Shown piece by piece: positions 28,632-37,454 of a DNA stretch of 52,787 nucleotides (position 1 is the stretch's first letter; every line of letters begins with the position of its first letter). Location of the stretch: positions 1 through 52,787 of the forward strand of contig JAUNTQ010000012.1 in the NCBI GenBank assembly GCA_030538605.1. The letters are read 5' to 3'. A program made the position numbers and the translations under genes. Origin of the DNA: Pseudomonadota bacterium. GTDB lineage: Bacteria > Pseudomonadota > Gammaproteobacteria > Burkholderiales > Burkholderiaceae_C. Under the pieces are notes generated by a model. It was not told where the DNA came from. It ran no database searches and saw nothing but the letters and a program-made list of their open reading frames with translations.

Positions 28632-29614
28632 GGCCGTTGGGGATGATAGCCCTGCGCTGCCAAGCGGTCGGTGAGTGCGCCGAAGAAGGCGGGGGGCACA
28701 TCCAGCACCAGCGGCACGGCCAGCGCGGCGGGGGTGTGGCGCCAGAGTTTGATGGCGTCTTTTTCGGTGCAGATCAGTGCGTCGTCCCTTGTTTGGAAGT
28801 GCTCGAAACCAAAGTGATCGGGCAGGGCGGTGGTGCGTGCGAGCGTGAGGCCTGCGGCGCGCAGCATGTCGAAAAAAGCCTCGGGGCGGGCGATGCCGGC
28901 CACGGCGGCCAGGGGCTGGCCGCGCAAGGTGGCCAGCGGCACGCGCGTGCCGTCGGCGCGCAAGGCGTGGTCGGCGAGGCGGCGGGTGGCGGTGAAGGCG
29001 TGGGGGGCGGGCAGGGCGGGCGCGGGTTCGGTGCACAGCACCAGATCCACCGCGCGCGGCCAGGGCTCGCGCAGGGGGCCGGCGGGCAGCAGCCAGCCGT
29101 TGCCGGTGCCGCGCGCGTCGAACACGCAAATCTCCACGTCGCGTGCCAGCGCCTGGTGTTGCAGGCCGTCGTCGCACACCAGCACGTCGCAGGCCGGGTG
29201 TGCGGCCAGCAGGGCGCGGCCGGCCTGGGCGCGGCGCGCAGCGACGAAGACAGGCACGCCCGCGCGCTGGCGCAGCAGCAGGGGTTCGTCGCCCACGTCG
29301 CGCGGGTCGGCGGTGGGGTGGACTTCGCGGCAGTCCTGCGTGCGCCGCCCGTGCCCGCGCGAGACGATGCCGGGCCGCCAGCCGCGCGACTGCAAATGCG
29401 CCACCACGGCCAGCGTGGTGGGGGTTTTGCCCGCGCCGCCGGCCACCACGTTGCCGATGACCACCACGGGCACGGGCAGCCGCTCGGCCTCAGGCACGGG
29501 CCGCAGCGCGAGGGCCGTGCGGTAGAGCAGCGACAGCGGCCACAGCAGGCAGGCCAGTGGCCCGCGCCGCTGCCAGGCGGCGCGCAGGCGGTGTTCGAGC
29601 GAGGCGGGGCGCAT
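28628..29614 (-). CDS. lpxK: Tetraacyldisaccharide 4'-kinase (LpxK)
   Basis: Phosphorylates the 4' position of the lipid A precursor at the inner membrane. A 328-aa P-loop kinase with [21 protein letters not shown] (about residues 50-70), [16 protein letters not shown] and an N-terminal hydrophobic helix ([16 protein letters not shown]) for membrane attachment. First gene of the lpxK-VOC-SMR-trm112-kdsB series. The 76-bp palindrome D begins 28 bp upstream, separating it from exbD. Confidence 0.95.
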   Translation of the reverse strand: MRPASLEHRLRAAWQRRGPLACLLWPLSLLYRTALALRPVPEAERLPVPVVVIGNVVAGGAGKTPTTLAVVAHLQSRGWRPGIVSRGHGRRTQDCREVHPTADPRDVGDEPLLLRQRAGVPVFVAARRAQAGRALLAAHPACDVLVCDDGLQHQALARDVEICVFDARGTGNGWLLPAGPLREPWPRAVDLVLCTEPAPALPAPHAFTATRRLADHALRADGTRVPLATLRGQPLAAVAGIARPEAFFDMLRAAGLTLARTTALPDHFGFEHFQTRDDALICTEKDAIKLWRHTPAALAVPLVLDVPPAFFGALTDRLAAQGYHPQRP

Positions 29615-29642
29615 GGCGGGTGCTGTGAGGTATTAAAAAGTG

Positions 29643-29717
29643 AGCTGCTTGCGTACGATATATAGGCGTTTTATATACTTTTTATATGAAATCTTTATAT
29701 AACGTACGCAAGAAGCT
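29643..29717. repeat. 75-bp palindromic element, copy D
   Basis: Outer arms AGCTGCTTGCGTACG and CGTACGCAAGAAGCT are kept, and an outer AAAAAGTG/CACTTTTT extends the pairing to about 29636-29724. The interior has changed to TATATA-type sequence on both arms, so the hairpin is preserved with different bases. Lies between exbD and lpxK. Confidence 0.85.
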
Positions 29718-29838
29718 CACTTTTTGTTGGTTAACAAGTGCCTGCGGTTGCGGCTTTTGCCCCAGTGGGCTTGTGCAGGCGCACAACCCAATGCGTTGCA
29801 TGCGTGATCTTGCAGGTGTGCGGTGCAGAGCGCTATCT

Positions 29839-29923
29839 CGTAGGCTGGGTAGAGTGCAAGCGAAACCCAGCCAACCGCCGCGCAAGAACGCTGGGTTTCG
29901 CCTTCGGCTCTACCCGGCCTACG
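29839..29923. repeat. 'GTAGGCTGGGTAGAG' inverted repeat, copy 1
   Basis: CGTAGGCTGGGTAGAG...GCGAAACCCAGC and GCTGGGTTTCGCC...CTCTACCCGGCCTACG form an 85-bp inverted repeat in the exbD-lpxK gap. A second copy is at 33895-33974. A common intergenic repeat type in proteobacteria. The remainder of 29725-30020 shows no gene. Confidence 0.8.
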
Positions 29924-30020
29924 TGGCTACGAGGCGGTGGCCTGTTCAGGATGCCGGAAAAATCGCCCATGCAACGCAAAGTGAGATGTGTGCATGCGCC
30001 AGCCCTCGAAAGGGGGTTTG

Positions 30021-30431
30021 TCACTGCCCCGCCGTTTGCGCAGCGAAGGTGATGTGGGTCAGGTTTTCGCGCCGGGCGGCGTCCATCACGGTGACGACGG
30101 ACTGCACGGGGGCGGTGGCGTCGGCGCTGATGATGAGCACGCTGTCAGGCGCGGCCAGCGTGCGCAGGGCCTGGGCGATGGCGTCCACGCTGCGTGCCTC
30201 GACGGGCTGGCGGTTGATGGCGTAGCGGCCATCGGCGGACACCGCCACGATGATCTCCTTGGGCCGGTCGCGCTGCGCGTCGGCGTTGGCCACGGGCAGG
30301 GTCACTTGCAGCTCGGTGAACTTGCTGTAGGTGGTGGTGAGCACCAGAAAGATCAGGATGACCAGCAGCACGTCGATGAAGGGGATCAGGTTGATCTCCG
30401 GCTCGACGGGCTGGTTGGGGCGGAACTTCAC
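30021..30431 (-). CDS. exbD: ExbD/TolR-family biopolymer transport protein
   Basis: A 136-aa inner-membrane protein: short cytoplasmic N-terminus, one transmembrane helix (INLIPFIDVLLVILIFLVLT) with the proton-carrying Asp, and a periplasmic domain ending DAARRENLTHITFAAQ. It works with ExbB to convert proton motive force into mechanical energy for TonB or Tol. The start is a GTG (VKFRPNQP) whose last two bases overlap the exbB stop (GTGA), indicating coupling. The longer frame upstream is the shadow of exbB. Confidence 0.92.
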   Translation of the reverse strand: MKFRPNQPVEPEINLIPFIDVLLVILIFLVLTTTYSKFTELQVTLPVANADAQRDRPKEIIVAVSADGRYAINRQPVEARSVDAIAQALRTLAAPDSVLIISADATAPVQSVVTVMDAARRENLTHITFAAQTAGQ

Positions 30432-31108
30432 CGCTTGGCTCCTTTGGCGGGTGCGGGCGCGGGCAAGGCGGCGGCGCGGCCGGGGCAGAGTTTTTCCAGG
30501 TGGCGGGCAAAGCGCTCGGCCGACAGCTCCATCTCCAGCACGTAGCCGTCTACCCGCGCGCGGAAGTAGCGCCAGAAGATGAGCGCCGGAATGGCCACGA
30601 TCAGGCCAAAGGCCGTGTTGTAAAGCGCGATCGAGATGCCGTGCGCCAGCTGCGCCGGGTTGCCGCCGCCCAGCGAGCCGGTGGGCGCCTGCGCGCCGAA
30701 GATCTCGATCATGCCGATCACCGTGCCCAAGAGGCCCAGCAGCGGCGCGGCGCTGGCAATGGTGCCCAGCGCGGGCAGGAAGCGCTCCAGCCGGTGCGTG
30801 ACCTGGCGGCCTGCGGCCTGCATGGCGGCGCGCATTTCCTCTTCGCTGCACTGCGGGTTGCTGTTGATGGCGCGCCAGCCGGCGGCCAGCACTTCGCCCA
30901 GGGCCGAGTGCTGGGCGAGCTGGTTCACGGTATCGGGCGTGGGCACGGCATTGCGCGACACGCCGATGGCCTCGTCCACCAGGCCGGGCGCGATGACGCG
31001 GCTGCTTTTCAGCTGGATGAAGCGCTCGATGATGAAGGCCACGGCCAGGATGGAGCACAGAATCAGCGGCCAAATGGGCCAGCCAGCGGCTTGTATGATG
31101 GAAAGCAA
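30428..31108 (-). CDS. exbB: ExbB/MotA/TolQ proton channel family protein
   Basis: A 226-aa protein with three transmembrane helices: WPIWPLILCSILAVAFIIERF, then TIASAAPLLGLLGTVIGMIEIF, then SIALYNTAFGLIVAIPALIFWRYF. LLGLLGTVIGM is the family hallmark. The best start is TTG 31108 (read as MLSIIQAAGWPIW), preceded by GGAG at about 8 nt; the alternative ATG at 31156 adds a poor N-terminus. Cotranscribed with exbD. Confidence 0.92.
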   Translation of the reverse strand: MLSIIQAAGWPIWPLILCSILAVAFIIERFIQLKSSRVIAPGLVDEAIGVSRNAVPTPDTVNQLAQHSALGEVLAAGWRAINSNPQCSEEEMRAAMQAAGRQVTHRLERFLPALGTIASAAPLLGLLGTVIGMIEIFGAQAPTGSLGGGNPAQLAHGISIALYNTAFGLIVAIPALIFWRYFRARVDGYVLEMELSAERFARHLEKLCPGRAAALPAPAPAKGAKR

Positions 31109-31483
31109 GGGGGTTTCTCCACGGGCGCAGGCTGCTGTTTGCAAGGCCTGCCGCACCGGTCTCGGTCCAGGAATGCGGGCGATTATGGCCCAGCGCCGCA
31201 GCCCATCCCCCGCCGCCGCCGCGCCAGCGGCCCGCTTGGCACCACGTCATGCACTTTTTCTGTGGATAACTTTGTGCAGAACCCTGTGGTGAGGCGGCCA
31301 AAGCCCCGAAAACAAAGGGTTTGTGTCTGATTGATGAAACCTTGGGCAGAAAAAAACACATGCAAATCAACCACTTGCACCAGTTCACTGGGTTTCGGGC
31401 GGGGCGTGGGAGCGGCTGGCTTGCCGGCCCCGGTTCTGTGGACGAGTACACAGCCCTGCGGGCCAAAACCGCTCGCAAAGCGC
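31109..31483. other. 375-bp exbB-xseA gap with a DnaA-box-like site
   Basis: No gene. The divergent promoters of exbB and xseA must lie here. TGTGGATAA at 31261-31269 is the complement of a consensus DnaA box (TTATCCACA); only one is present, so an origin is not suggested. The region is AT-richer near 31255-31340. Frames that reach into it from xseA give non-conserved sequence. Confidence 0.5.
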
Positions 31484-32869
31484 ATGAACACTGATTTTTT
31501 CGCGCCGCCGCCACCGCCGCCACAACCGCCATCGCAGCCTGTAGCCGCACCGCGTGTGTGGGCCGTGGGCGCGCTGGCGCATGCCGTGGCCGATGCGCTG
31601 GGCGCGCGCTTCAACCCGGTGGCCGTGCGCGGCGAGGTTTCGGGCTTTACCCGCGCGGCCAGCGGGCACTGCTACTTTGCGCTGAAAGACGAGGCGGGCC
31701 AGCTGCGCTGCGCCATGTTCCGCCGCGCCGCGCAGCAGCTGGCTTTCAGCCCGCGCGAGGGCGACCAGGTGGAGCTGCGCGGGCGGCTGACGGTGTATGA
31801 GCCGCGCGGCGACCTGCAGCTGGTGGTCGAAAGCATGCAGCGCGCAGGGCAGGGCGCGCTGTTCGAGCAGTTCCTGCGGCTGAAAAACCAGCTTCAGGCC
31901 GAAGGCCTGTTCGACGCCGACGCCAAGCGCCCGCTGCCCGCCATGCCGCGCGGCATCGGCGTGGTCACCTCGCTGGGCGCGGCGGCGCTGCGCGACGTGC
32001 TCACCGCGCTGGCGCGGCGCGTGCCGCACATTCCCGTGCGCGTGTCGCCCGCCGCCGTGCAGGGCGCAGGCGCGCCCGCCGAGCTGCGGCACGCGCTGCA
32101 ACGGCTGTACCAGTGCGCGGTGCAGGACGACGCAGCCATCGACGTGATCCTGCTGGTGCGCGGCGGCGGCTCGATGGAAGACCTGTGGGCCTTCAACGAC
32201 GAGCACCTGGCCCGCACCATCGCTGCCAGCCCGGTGCCCGTGGTCAGCGGCGTGGGGCACGAGACGGACTTCACCATTGCCGACTTCGTGGCCGATCTGC
32301 GCGCGCCCACGCCCACGGCGGCGGCAGAGCTGGTGTGCGCGCCGCGCGAGCAGTGGCTGGGCGCGCTCGATGCCCTGCACGAGCGCCTGGGCCGCGCGCT
32401 GACCCGCCGCCTGGATGTGCAGGCGCAGCGCCTGGACTGGCTGGCCAACCGCCTGGGCCGCCCCAGCGCCGCCGTGGCCGACGAACACCTGCGCCTGGCC
32501 CGCGCGGCCCAGCGCCTGCACCACGCCAGCGCCCTGCGGCTGACCAGCGAAAGCGCCGCGCTCGCCGCCCTGGCCCAGCGCCTGCCCCGCGCGCAAGCGC
32601 CGCGCCTGGTGGCCGAAAACGCCCGGCTGACGCGCCTGGCCGAGCGCCTGCCCGCCGCGCTGGCCGCGCACACCGCCGCCGCGCAAGAGCGCCTGGCGCG
32701 CGCCGCGCTGCGGCTCGACCTGCTTGACCCGCGCCTCGTGCTGGAGCGCGGCTACGCCTGGCTGCAAGACGAGGCCGGCCAGCCCGTCACCCGCGCGGCA
32801 GCCGCCGCGCCGGGCCAGGCGCTGGTGGCCACGCTGGCCGATGGCCAGATTGACCTCACCGTGCGCTGA
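31484..32869 (+). CDS. xseA: Exodeoxyribonuclease VII large subunit
   Basis: Large subunit of ExoVII, a single-strand DNA exonuclease. N-terminal OB-fold (VRGEVSGFTRAASGHCYFALKDE), catalytic domain with RGIGVVTSLGAAALRDVLTAL, LLVRGGGSMEDLWAFNDE and SGVGHETDFTIADFVADLRAPTPTAAAEL, then a long coiled region rich in Arg/Leu/Ala and a C-terminal segment with VLERGYAWL. ATG 31484 (MNTDFF plus a proline run) gives 461 aa; the extension upstream is not conserved. xseB is not adjacent. Confidence 0.95.
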   Translation: MNTDFFAPPPPPPQPPSQPVAAPRVWAVGALAHAVADALGARFNPVAVRGEVSGFTRAASGHCYFALKDEAGQLRCAMFRRAAQQLAFSPREGDQVELRGRLTVYEPRGDLQLVVESMQRAGQGALFEQFLRLKNQLQAEGLFDADAKRPLPAMPRGIGVVTSLGAAALRDVLTALARRVPHIPVRVSPAAVQGAGAPAELRHALQRLYQCAVQDDAAIDVILLVRGGGSMEDLWAFNDEHLARTIAASPVPVVSGVGHETDFTIADFVADLRAPTPTAAAELVCAPREQWLGALDALHERLGRALTRRLDVQAQRLDWLANRLGRPSAAVADEHLRLARAAQRLHHASALRLTSESAALAALAQRLPRAQAPRLVAENARLTRLAERLPAALAAHTAAAQERLARAALRLDLLDPRLVLERGYAWLQDEAGQPVTRAAAAAPGQALVATLADGQIDLTVR

Positions 32870-32962
32870 CCGCGGGCCAGCTTCCTACAATCTGCGCCAC
32901 TGCCTGTGCTTATCATGGGCACGGCCTTTTTCAACCCCACTCCCACTACAAGGACATCCCAC

Positions 32963-33544
32963 ATGGAACGCACCCTGCCCCCCCTGCCGTATGCCATCGA
33001 CGCGCTGGCCCCCGCCTACAGCCAGGAAACGCTGGAATACCACCACGGCAAGCACCACAAGGCCTATGTGGACAAGCTCAACGAGCTGCAAAAAGGCACC
33101 GAGTTCGAGGCCATGGCACTCGAAGACGTCATCAGGAAATCCAGCGGCGGCATCTACAACCAGGCCGCCCAGATCTGGAACCACACCTTCTTCTGGAACT
33201 GCATGAAGCCCCAGGGCGGCGGCGAGCCCACCGGCGCGCTGGCTGAGGCCATCAACAAGAAGTGGGGCAGCTACGCCGACTTCAAGAAGGCCTTCGTCGC
33301 CAGCGCCGTGGGCAACTTCGGCAGCGGCTGGACCTGGCTGGTGAAAAAGGCCGACGGCAGCGTGGACATCGTCAACATGGGCGCGGCAGGCACGCCGCTC
33401 ACCACCGGCGACACCCCCGTGCTGACGGTGGACGTGTGGGAGCACGCCTACTACATCGACTACCGCAACCTGCGCCCCAAGTTTGTCGAAACCTTCTTCG
33501 ACAAGCTGGTCAACTGGGACTTCGCGGCCAAGAACTTCGGCTGA
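32963..33544 (+). CDS. sodB: Iron superoxide dismutase
   Basis: A 193-aa cytoplasmic superoxide dismutase. Metal ligands are His27 (YHHGKHH), His74 (IWNHTFFW), Asp157 and His161 (DVWEHAYY). AAQIWNHTFFWNCM, with Gln70 in the position characteristic of iron enzymes, favours Fe over Mn. ATG 32963 is preceded by AAGGA at about 7 nt. xseA-then-sodB order with a 93-bp gap. Confidence 0.95.
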   Translation: MERTLPPLPYAIDALAPAYSQETLEYHHGKHHKAYVDKLNELQKGTEFEAMALEDVIRKSSGGIYNQAAQIWNHTFFWNCMKPQGGGEPTGALAEAINKKWGSYADFKKAFVASAVGNFGSGWTWLVKKADGSVDIVNMGAAGTPLTTGDTPVLTVDVWEHAYYIDYRNLRPKFVETFFDKLVNWDFAAKNFG

Positions 33545-33571
33545 TGCCCCGCGCGCCAGGCGCGCTGCACA

Positions 33572-33604
33572 CGACAAAGCCACCCTTGCGGTGGCTTTGT
33601 TGTT
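33572..33604 (+). terminator. Terminator after sodB
   Basis: ACAAAGCCACC pairs with GGTGGCTTTGT around CTTGC, then TGTTGG. It lies about 28 bp after the sodB stop; palindrome E follows as a possible second terminator. Confidence 0.8.
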
Positions 33605-33630
33605 GGGGGCATGGGTGTGGATAAAAAGTG

Positions 33631-33706
33631 AGCTTCTTGCGTACGGTATAAAACAATTTCAGATATAAATATATTTAAAAATGTTTTATACCGTACGCAA
33701 GAAGCT
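33631..33706. repeat. 76-bp palindromic element, copy E
   Basis: AGCTTCTTGCGTACGGTATAAAAC... and ...GTTTTATACCGTACGCAAGAAGCT; the change of TTTAAA to TATAAA is matched on the opposite arm, as is C-to-T at AGCTTCTT/AAGAAGCT. The outer AAAAAGTG/CACTTTTT extends it to about 33623-33714. Lies downstream of sodB. Confidence 0.9.
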
Positions 33707-33756
33707 CACTTTTTTGTATGTCCCATCCGATGGATAAGTCAGCGGACGCTTTGGCT

Positions 33757-33861
33757 GCCTGCTCCTTCCCCCGCTGGGGGAAGGCTGGGATGGGGGCTGA
33801 CCACCTTTGAACAATCCACCATGCGTCCGGGCCATACACCCCAGCGGGGGAGGGAGCAAGA
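33757..33861. repeat. 'CTCCTTCCCCCGCTGGGGG' inverted repeat, copy 2
   Basis: Same left arm as 16312 (CTTCCCCCGCTGGGGGAAG, GGGATGGGGGCTGACCACC). The right arm is CCCCAGCGGGGGAGGGAGC followed by AAGAAACGTCTGATTGTTTG, a tail also found, inverted, twice in the right-edge duplication. Confidence 0.78.
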
Positions 33862-33894
33862 AACGTCTGATTGTTTGTGCGTTTGACCATATTG

Positions 33895-33974
33895 GTAGGC
33901 TGGGTAGAGCGAAGCGAAACCCAGCGTTTTCGCGAGCCGGTTTGCTGGGTTTCGCTGCGCTCTACCCAGCCTAC
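33895..33974. repeat. 'GTAGGCTGGGTAGAG' inverted repeat, copy 2
   Basis: 80-bp inverted repeat with arms GTAGGCTGGGTAGAGC and GCTCTACCCAGCCTAC, inner CGAAACCCAGC/GCTGGGTTTCG. Immediately downstream of the leftward sbcB stop, so it may act as its terminator. Confidence 0.85.
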
Positions 33975-33986
33975 AGGCGCTTGCCG

Positions 33987-35435
33987 TCAGCCCTCGGGCG
34001 CGATCTGCTCGCCCCATTCATACAGCGCCTCCAGCACGCCCTGGCCGCGTTCGTCGTCCACGGTTTCGGCCAAGGTGTCGATGCGGTCGAACAGCGCCTG
34101 CACGGTGAGCGCGCCGCCTTCGCCGTGCAGCAGCCGGGCCGTGCGGTGCTGCTGCCACTGGGCTTGTTCGGCTTCACTCAGCGTGTCCGGGAAGTTGCGC
34201 GCGCGGTAGCGGAACAGCAGCTCGCCCAGGCGCGGGTCGTCGAAGCCCGCGCGCGCGCGCGCCAGCTCGGGCGGTGACAGGCGCAGCAAGTCGTTCAGCC
34301 GCCTTCGGTCGGCGTTGCCGACAAAGCCGCCGTACAGGTCTTCGTCCACGTCCACCGCCTGGCTGGCGCGCGGGCGTTCGTACACGGCGGGCCACAGCGC
34401 GCTCAGGTCGGGCAGCGCGCGCAGGCGCTCGAAGTGGGTTTGCGCCAGCGCGCGGTCAAGGCCCCAGCGCTCGGCCTGCGCGTCGGTCAGGGTCTTGAGG
34501 TTGCCGATGACGATGGGCGACTTGTTCAGGTGCACGCTTTTCAAAGCCAGCCGCGTCACGCCTTCGGGCAGCTCGGCGGTGGGGGTGAACAGGCGCTCGC
34601 GGATCTGCTCAGGCTTCAGATCGGCCAGCTCGGCGGGATCGGCGGACAAGTCCCAGGCCAGCAGCTCGTTCTTGTTGCCGGGATGCATGGCCAGCGGTGC
34701 CATCACGGCCATGCAGCCGCGCGCCGCGCCGAACATGCCGCTGATGTGCAGAAAGGGCCGCGCGTCTTGCAGCGTAGTGGGCAGGCGCAGCTCTTGCGCC
34801 ACGCGCTCTTTTTTGTGTAGCGACAGGCAGAAGTCGAACAGCTTGGGCTGGGTGCTTTTCACCAGCCGCGCCAGCGCGATGGTGGCGCGCACGTCGGACA
34901 GCGCGTCGTGCGCGGCGTCGTGCGCCAGGCCGTTGGCGGCGCTGAGTTTTTCAAGCCGAAAGCTGGGCAAACCGTCGTCGCCCACCGGCCATTCGATGCC
35001 CGCAGGCCGCAGCGCGTGGGCGCAGCGCACCACGTCCAGCACGTCCCAGCGGCCGCAGCCGTTTTGCCATTCGCGGGCGTAGGGGTCGCGAAGGTTGCGC
35101 CACAGCAGGTGGCGAGTGACCTCGTCGTCGAAGCGGATGGAGTTGTAGCCCACGCCGATGGTGCCGGCTTCGGCCAGCGCGTCGTTGATGTGCTGGGCAA
35201 ACGCATGTTCCGGCACGCCCTTGGCCGCGCATTCCTGCGGCGTGATGCCGGTGATGAGGCAGCTTTCGGGGTCGGGCAGCACGTCGGGCGCGGGCTGGCA
35301 GTACAGCATCAGCGGCTCGCCGATTTCATTCAGATCGGCATCGGTGCGGATGGCGGCAAACTGCGCGGGGCGGTCGCGCCGTGGCTGCGCGCCAAAGGTT
35401 TCGTAGTCGTGCCAGAGAAAGGTGTGCGTGGACAT
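33987..35435 (-). CDS. sbcB: Exodeoxyribonuclease I
   Basis: A 482-aa 3'-5' single-strand DNA exonuclease of the DEDDh type. Exo I motif WHDYETFG (Asp10, Glu12), then GYNSIRFDDEVTRHLLWRN (motif II), then HDALSDVRATIALARL (motif III His and Asp). These are followed by the ExoI-specific middle domain (SVHLNKSPIVIGNLKTL) and C-terminal helical domain (RARNFPDTLSEAEQAQW). ATG 35435 fits the family start; the open frame beyond it overlaps the transporter gene and is a shadow. Confidence 0.95.
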   Translation of the reverse strand: MSTHTFLWHDYETFGAQPRRDRPAQFAAIRTDADLNEIGEPLMLYCQPAPDVLPDPESCLITGITPQECAAKGVPEHAFAQHINDALAEAGTIGVGYNSIRFDDEVTRHLLWRNLRDPYAREWQNGCGRWDVLDVVRCAHALRPAGIEWPVGDDGLPSFRLEKLSAANGLAHDAAHDALSDVRATIALARLVKSTQPKLFDFCLSLHKKERVAQELRLPTTLQDARPFLHISGMFGAARGCMAVMAPLAMHPGNKNELLAWDLSADPAELADLKPEQIRERLFTPTAELPEGVTRLALKSVHLNKSPIVIGNLKTLTDAQAERWGLDRALAQTHFERLRALPDLSALWPAVYERPRASQAVDVDEDLYGGFVGNADRRRLNDLLRLSPPELARARAGFDDPRLGELLFRYRARNFPDTLSEAEQAQWQQHRTARLLHGEGGALTVQALFDRIDTLAETVDDERGQGVLEALYEWGEQIAPEG

Positions 35436-35461
35436 GGCGGCGAGCATAGCGGCTGCCGCCC

Positions 35462-36415
35462 TTATCGAAACAGCCGGCGCGGCACCCACCACAGGTAGAA
35501 CACCATGCCGAACAGCTCCACCAGCGACTGCACCACGATGACCACGGCGGCCACTTCCCACCCCGTCGGCAGCGCCAGGGCAAAAGGCAGCACCACGAAG
35601 GAATTGCGCGTGCCCAGGCTGAAGGCCAGCGTGCGGCCCTGCTCGGCAGGCAGCCTCATCAGCCGCGCAAGCGCCTTGGCGATCAGCGCCGCCGCCAGCA
35701 GAAACACCACGCACAGTGGAACGATGAGGGGCAACAGCCCCGCCGCGCCCCACATCGCCTGCACTTGCGCACCGGCAATCATGAAAACCACCAGCGCCAG
35801 CAGCGGCACCGGCCACCAGGCCAGCCGCTCGCGCACCACCGCGCGCGCCGCGCGGGCCTCGATCCAGCGCTCCGACACCGCAGCGGCCACCAGCGCCGTG
35901 CCGACGATCAGCAGCGCTGGCCACACATCGCCCCAGCCCAGCGCCGACGACAGATCGGCCCCCAGCATCAGCCACAGGTAGACCGGCAACAGCAGCAGCT
36001 GCAACAGCAGGTTGATCGGCGTGATGGCGATGGCGCGTGGCACATTGCCGCCGCCCAATTGGCTGAAGGTGATGAACCAGTCCGTGCAAGGCACCAGCAG
36101 CACCAGCAGCAGGCCCAGCCGCAAGGCCGGGTTGGCGGGCAGCCACTGCACCAGCGCCCAGGCCAGCAGCGGCACGATGACGAAATTCCCGATCAGCACC
36201 GCCGCCACAAAGCGGTGGTCGCGAAACGCCGCGCGCAAATGCAGCAGCGGCACCTGCACGAAGGTGGCATACAGCAGCAGCACGAGGGCGGGCCACAGCA
36301 GCGCCTCGAAAACCGGGTTGACGCCCGGCCACACGCTGCCCACCAGCAAGCCGAGGGCGATGGCGCCCAGGTAGAGCCAGACCTGGCGGCGTTCAAGGGT
36401 CAGGCGATCCAGCAA
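35462..36415 (-). CDS. ACR3/BASS-type transporter
   Basis: A 317-aa membrane protein with about ten hydrophobic helices, of the bile acid:sodium symporter/ACR3 superfamily (PF01758). The motif LLVLLVPCTDWFITFSQLGGG resembles the functional Cys motif of ACR3 arsenite exporters (CTDW), and LGTRNSFVVLPFALALP is the second inverted-repeat signature. No arsR, arsC or arsH is nearby, so arsenite export is plausible but unproven. 26 bp upstream of sbcB in the same direction. Confidence 0.82.
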   Translation of the reverse strand: MLDRLTLERRQVWLYLGAIALGLLVGSVWPGVNPVFEALLWPALVLLLYATFVQVPLLHLRAAFRDHRFVAAVLIGNFVIVPLLAWALVQWLPANPALRLGLLLVLLVPCTDWFITFSQLGGGNVPRAIAITPINLLLQLLLLPVYLWLMLGADLSSALGWGDVWPALLIVGTALVAAAVSERWIEARAARAVVRERLAWWPVPLLALVVFMIAGAQVQAMWGAAGLLPLIVPLCVVFLLAAALIAKALARLMRLPAEQGRTLAFSLGTRNSFVVLPFALALPTGWEVAAVVIVVQSLVELFGMVFYLWWVPRRLFR

Positions 36416-36456
36416 GCGTTTCTCCCTTCAAAGGCGGCAGATGGTAGCGGGGCAGA

Positions 36457-37365
36457 TCAGTGCGCCGGGGCCGGCTGCGACAAGGCCTGCGCCAGCGCGT
36501 CGAACACCGCGCGCAGGCGGGGCGTGCCGCGCAGCTCGCGGTGCACCACCAGCCAGCTGGGCATGGCGGGCAGCGGCACGTCGGGCAGCACGCGCTGCAC
36601 GTGCGGCGTGCGCTCGGCCACCTGTTGCAGGCCCACCCCCACGCCCAGCCCCAGGCACACGGCTTGCCAGGCCAGCGGCGAATCATCGGTGCGCAGGGCA
36701 AAAAAGTCGCGCGTCACGGGCCAGCCGCCCTGGGCGAAGCCGCGCAGCATCATGTCCGATCGGTCCATGCCGATCCAGTCGTGCGTGGCCATGTTCTCCT
36801 GCGTGACGGGCCCCTTGCGCCTGAGGTAAGTGCGGTGCGCGTACAGGCCCAGCGGCACGTCGACCAGGCGGCGGGCGATCAGGCCCGGCTCGCGCGGGCG
36901 GTACATGCGCACGGCGATGTCTGCCTCGCGCTGCAGCAAATCCGCCGTGGCGTCATCGGGCACGAGTTCGAGCTGAATCTGCGCAAAGCGCTCGCGCACC
37001 GCCGCCAGCGCGGGCAGCAGCACATGGTGGCTCATCATGGCGCTGGCGGTAATGCGCACGGTGCCCGCCATCTCGCGCGCGTGGCGGTCGAGCGCGGTGC
37101 GCATGTGCGCGAGCTGCGCCTGCATCTGCAAGGCTGGTGCGCGCAGGGCGTGGCCCGCGGGCGTCAGCGCCAGGCCGCGCGGCGTGCGCTCGAACAGGGG
37201 CTGGCCCACAGCCGCTTCCAGCGCGGCCAGGCGACGGCTCAAGGTGGGCTGGCTTTGGCCCATCGCCTGCGCGGCGCGGCCCAGCGAACCCGCTTCGGCA
37301 GCGGCCAGAAACACTTGCAGCAAGCGCCAGTCGAGTGCGTCGGGGGTGTGCAAGGGGTCATTCAT
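36457..37365 (-). CDS. LysR-family regulator (1)
   Basis: A 302-aa regulator with N-terminal winged HTH (AEAGSLGRAAQAMGQSQPTLSRRLAALEAAVGQPLFERTPRGLALT) and a substrate-binding domain. Upstream and divergent is the epimerase-like gene with a 89-bp gap; downstream (41 bp) is the ACR3-like gene, so either may be its target. Confidence 0.92.
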   Translation of the reverse strand: MNDPLHTPDALDWRLLQVFLAAAEAGSLGRAAQAMGQSQPTLSRRLAALEAAVGQPLFERTPRGLALTPAGHALRAPALQMQAQLAHMRTALDRHAREMAGTVRITASAMMSHHVLLPALAAVRERFAQIQLELVPDDATADLLQREADIAVRMYRPREPGLIARRLVDVPLGLYAHRTYLRRKGPVTQENMATHDWIGMDRSDMMLRGFAQGGWPVTRDFFALRTDDSPLAWQAVCLGLGVGVGLQQVAERTPHVQRVLPDVPLPAMPSWLVVHRELRGTPRLRAVFDALAQALSQPAPAH

Positions 37366-37454
37366 GGGTGAATGGTAGCCATGCCGTGACAGTGCTTGCC
37401 GCCGCTGTGGTGCGGCGCGACGATGGCGCTTTGTTCCACTTCAACAGTCCCCAC

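Noticed and set aside
31255..31340. Replication origin
   Set aside because: One DnaA-box-like sequence only, no cluster, and no dnaA, dnaN or parAB genes nearby.
30432..31550. N-terminal part of a 509-aa frame ending as exbD
   Set aside because: This part overlaps exbB out of frame and is Arg/Pro-rich. Only the last 136 residues from GTG 30431 are ExbD.
35462..36415. Confident call as an arsenite exporter gene
   Set aside because: The CTDW-like motif is suggestive, but no ars genes accompany it and BASS-family relatives carry other substrates, so no symbol was given.
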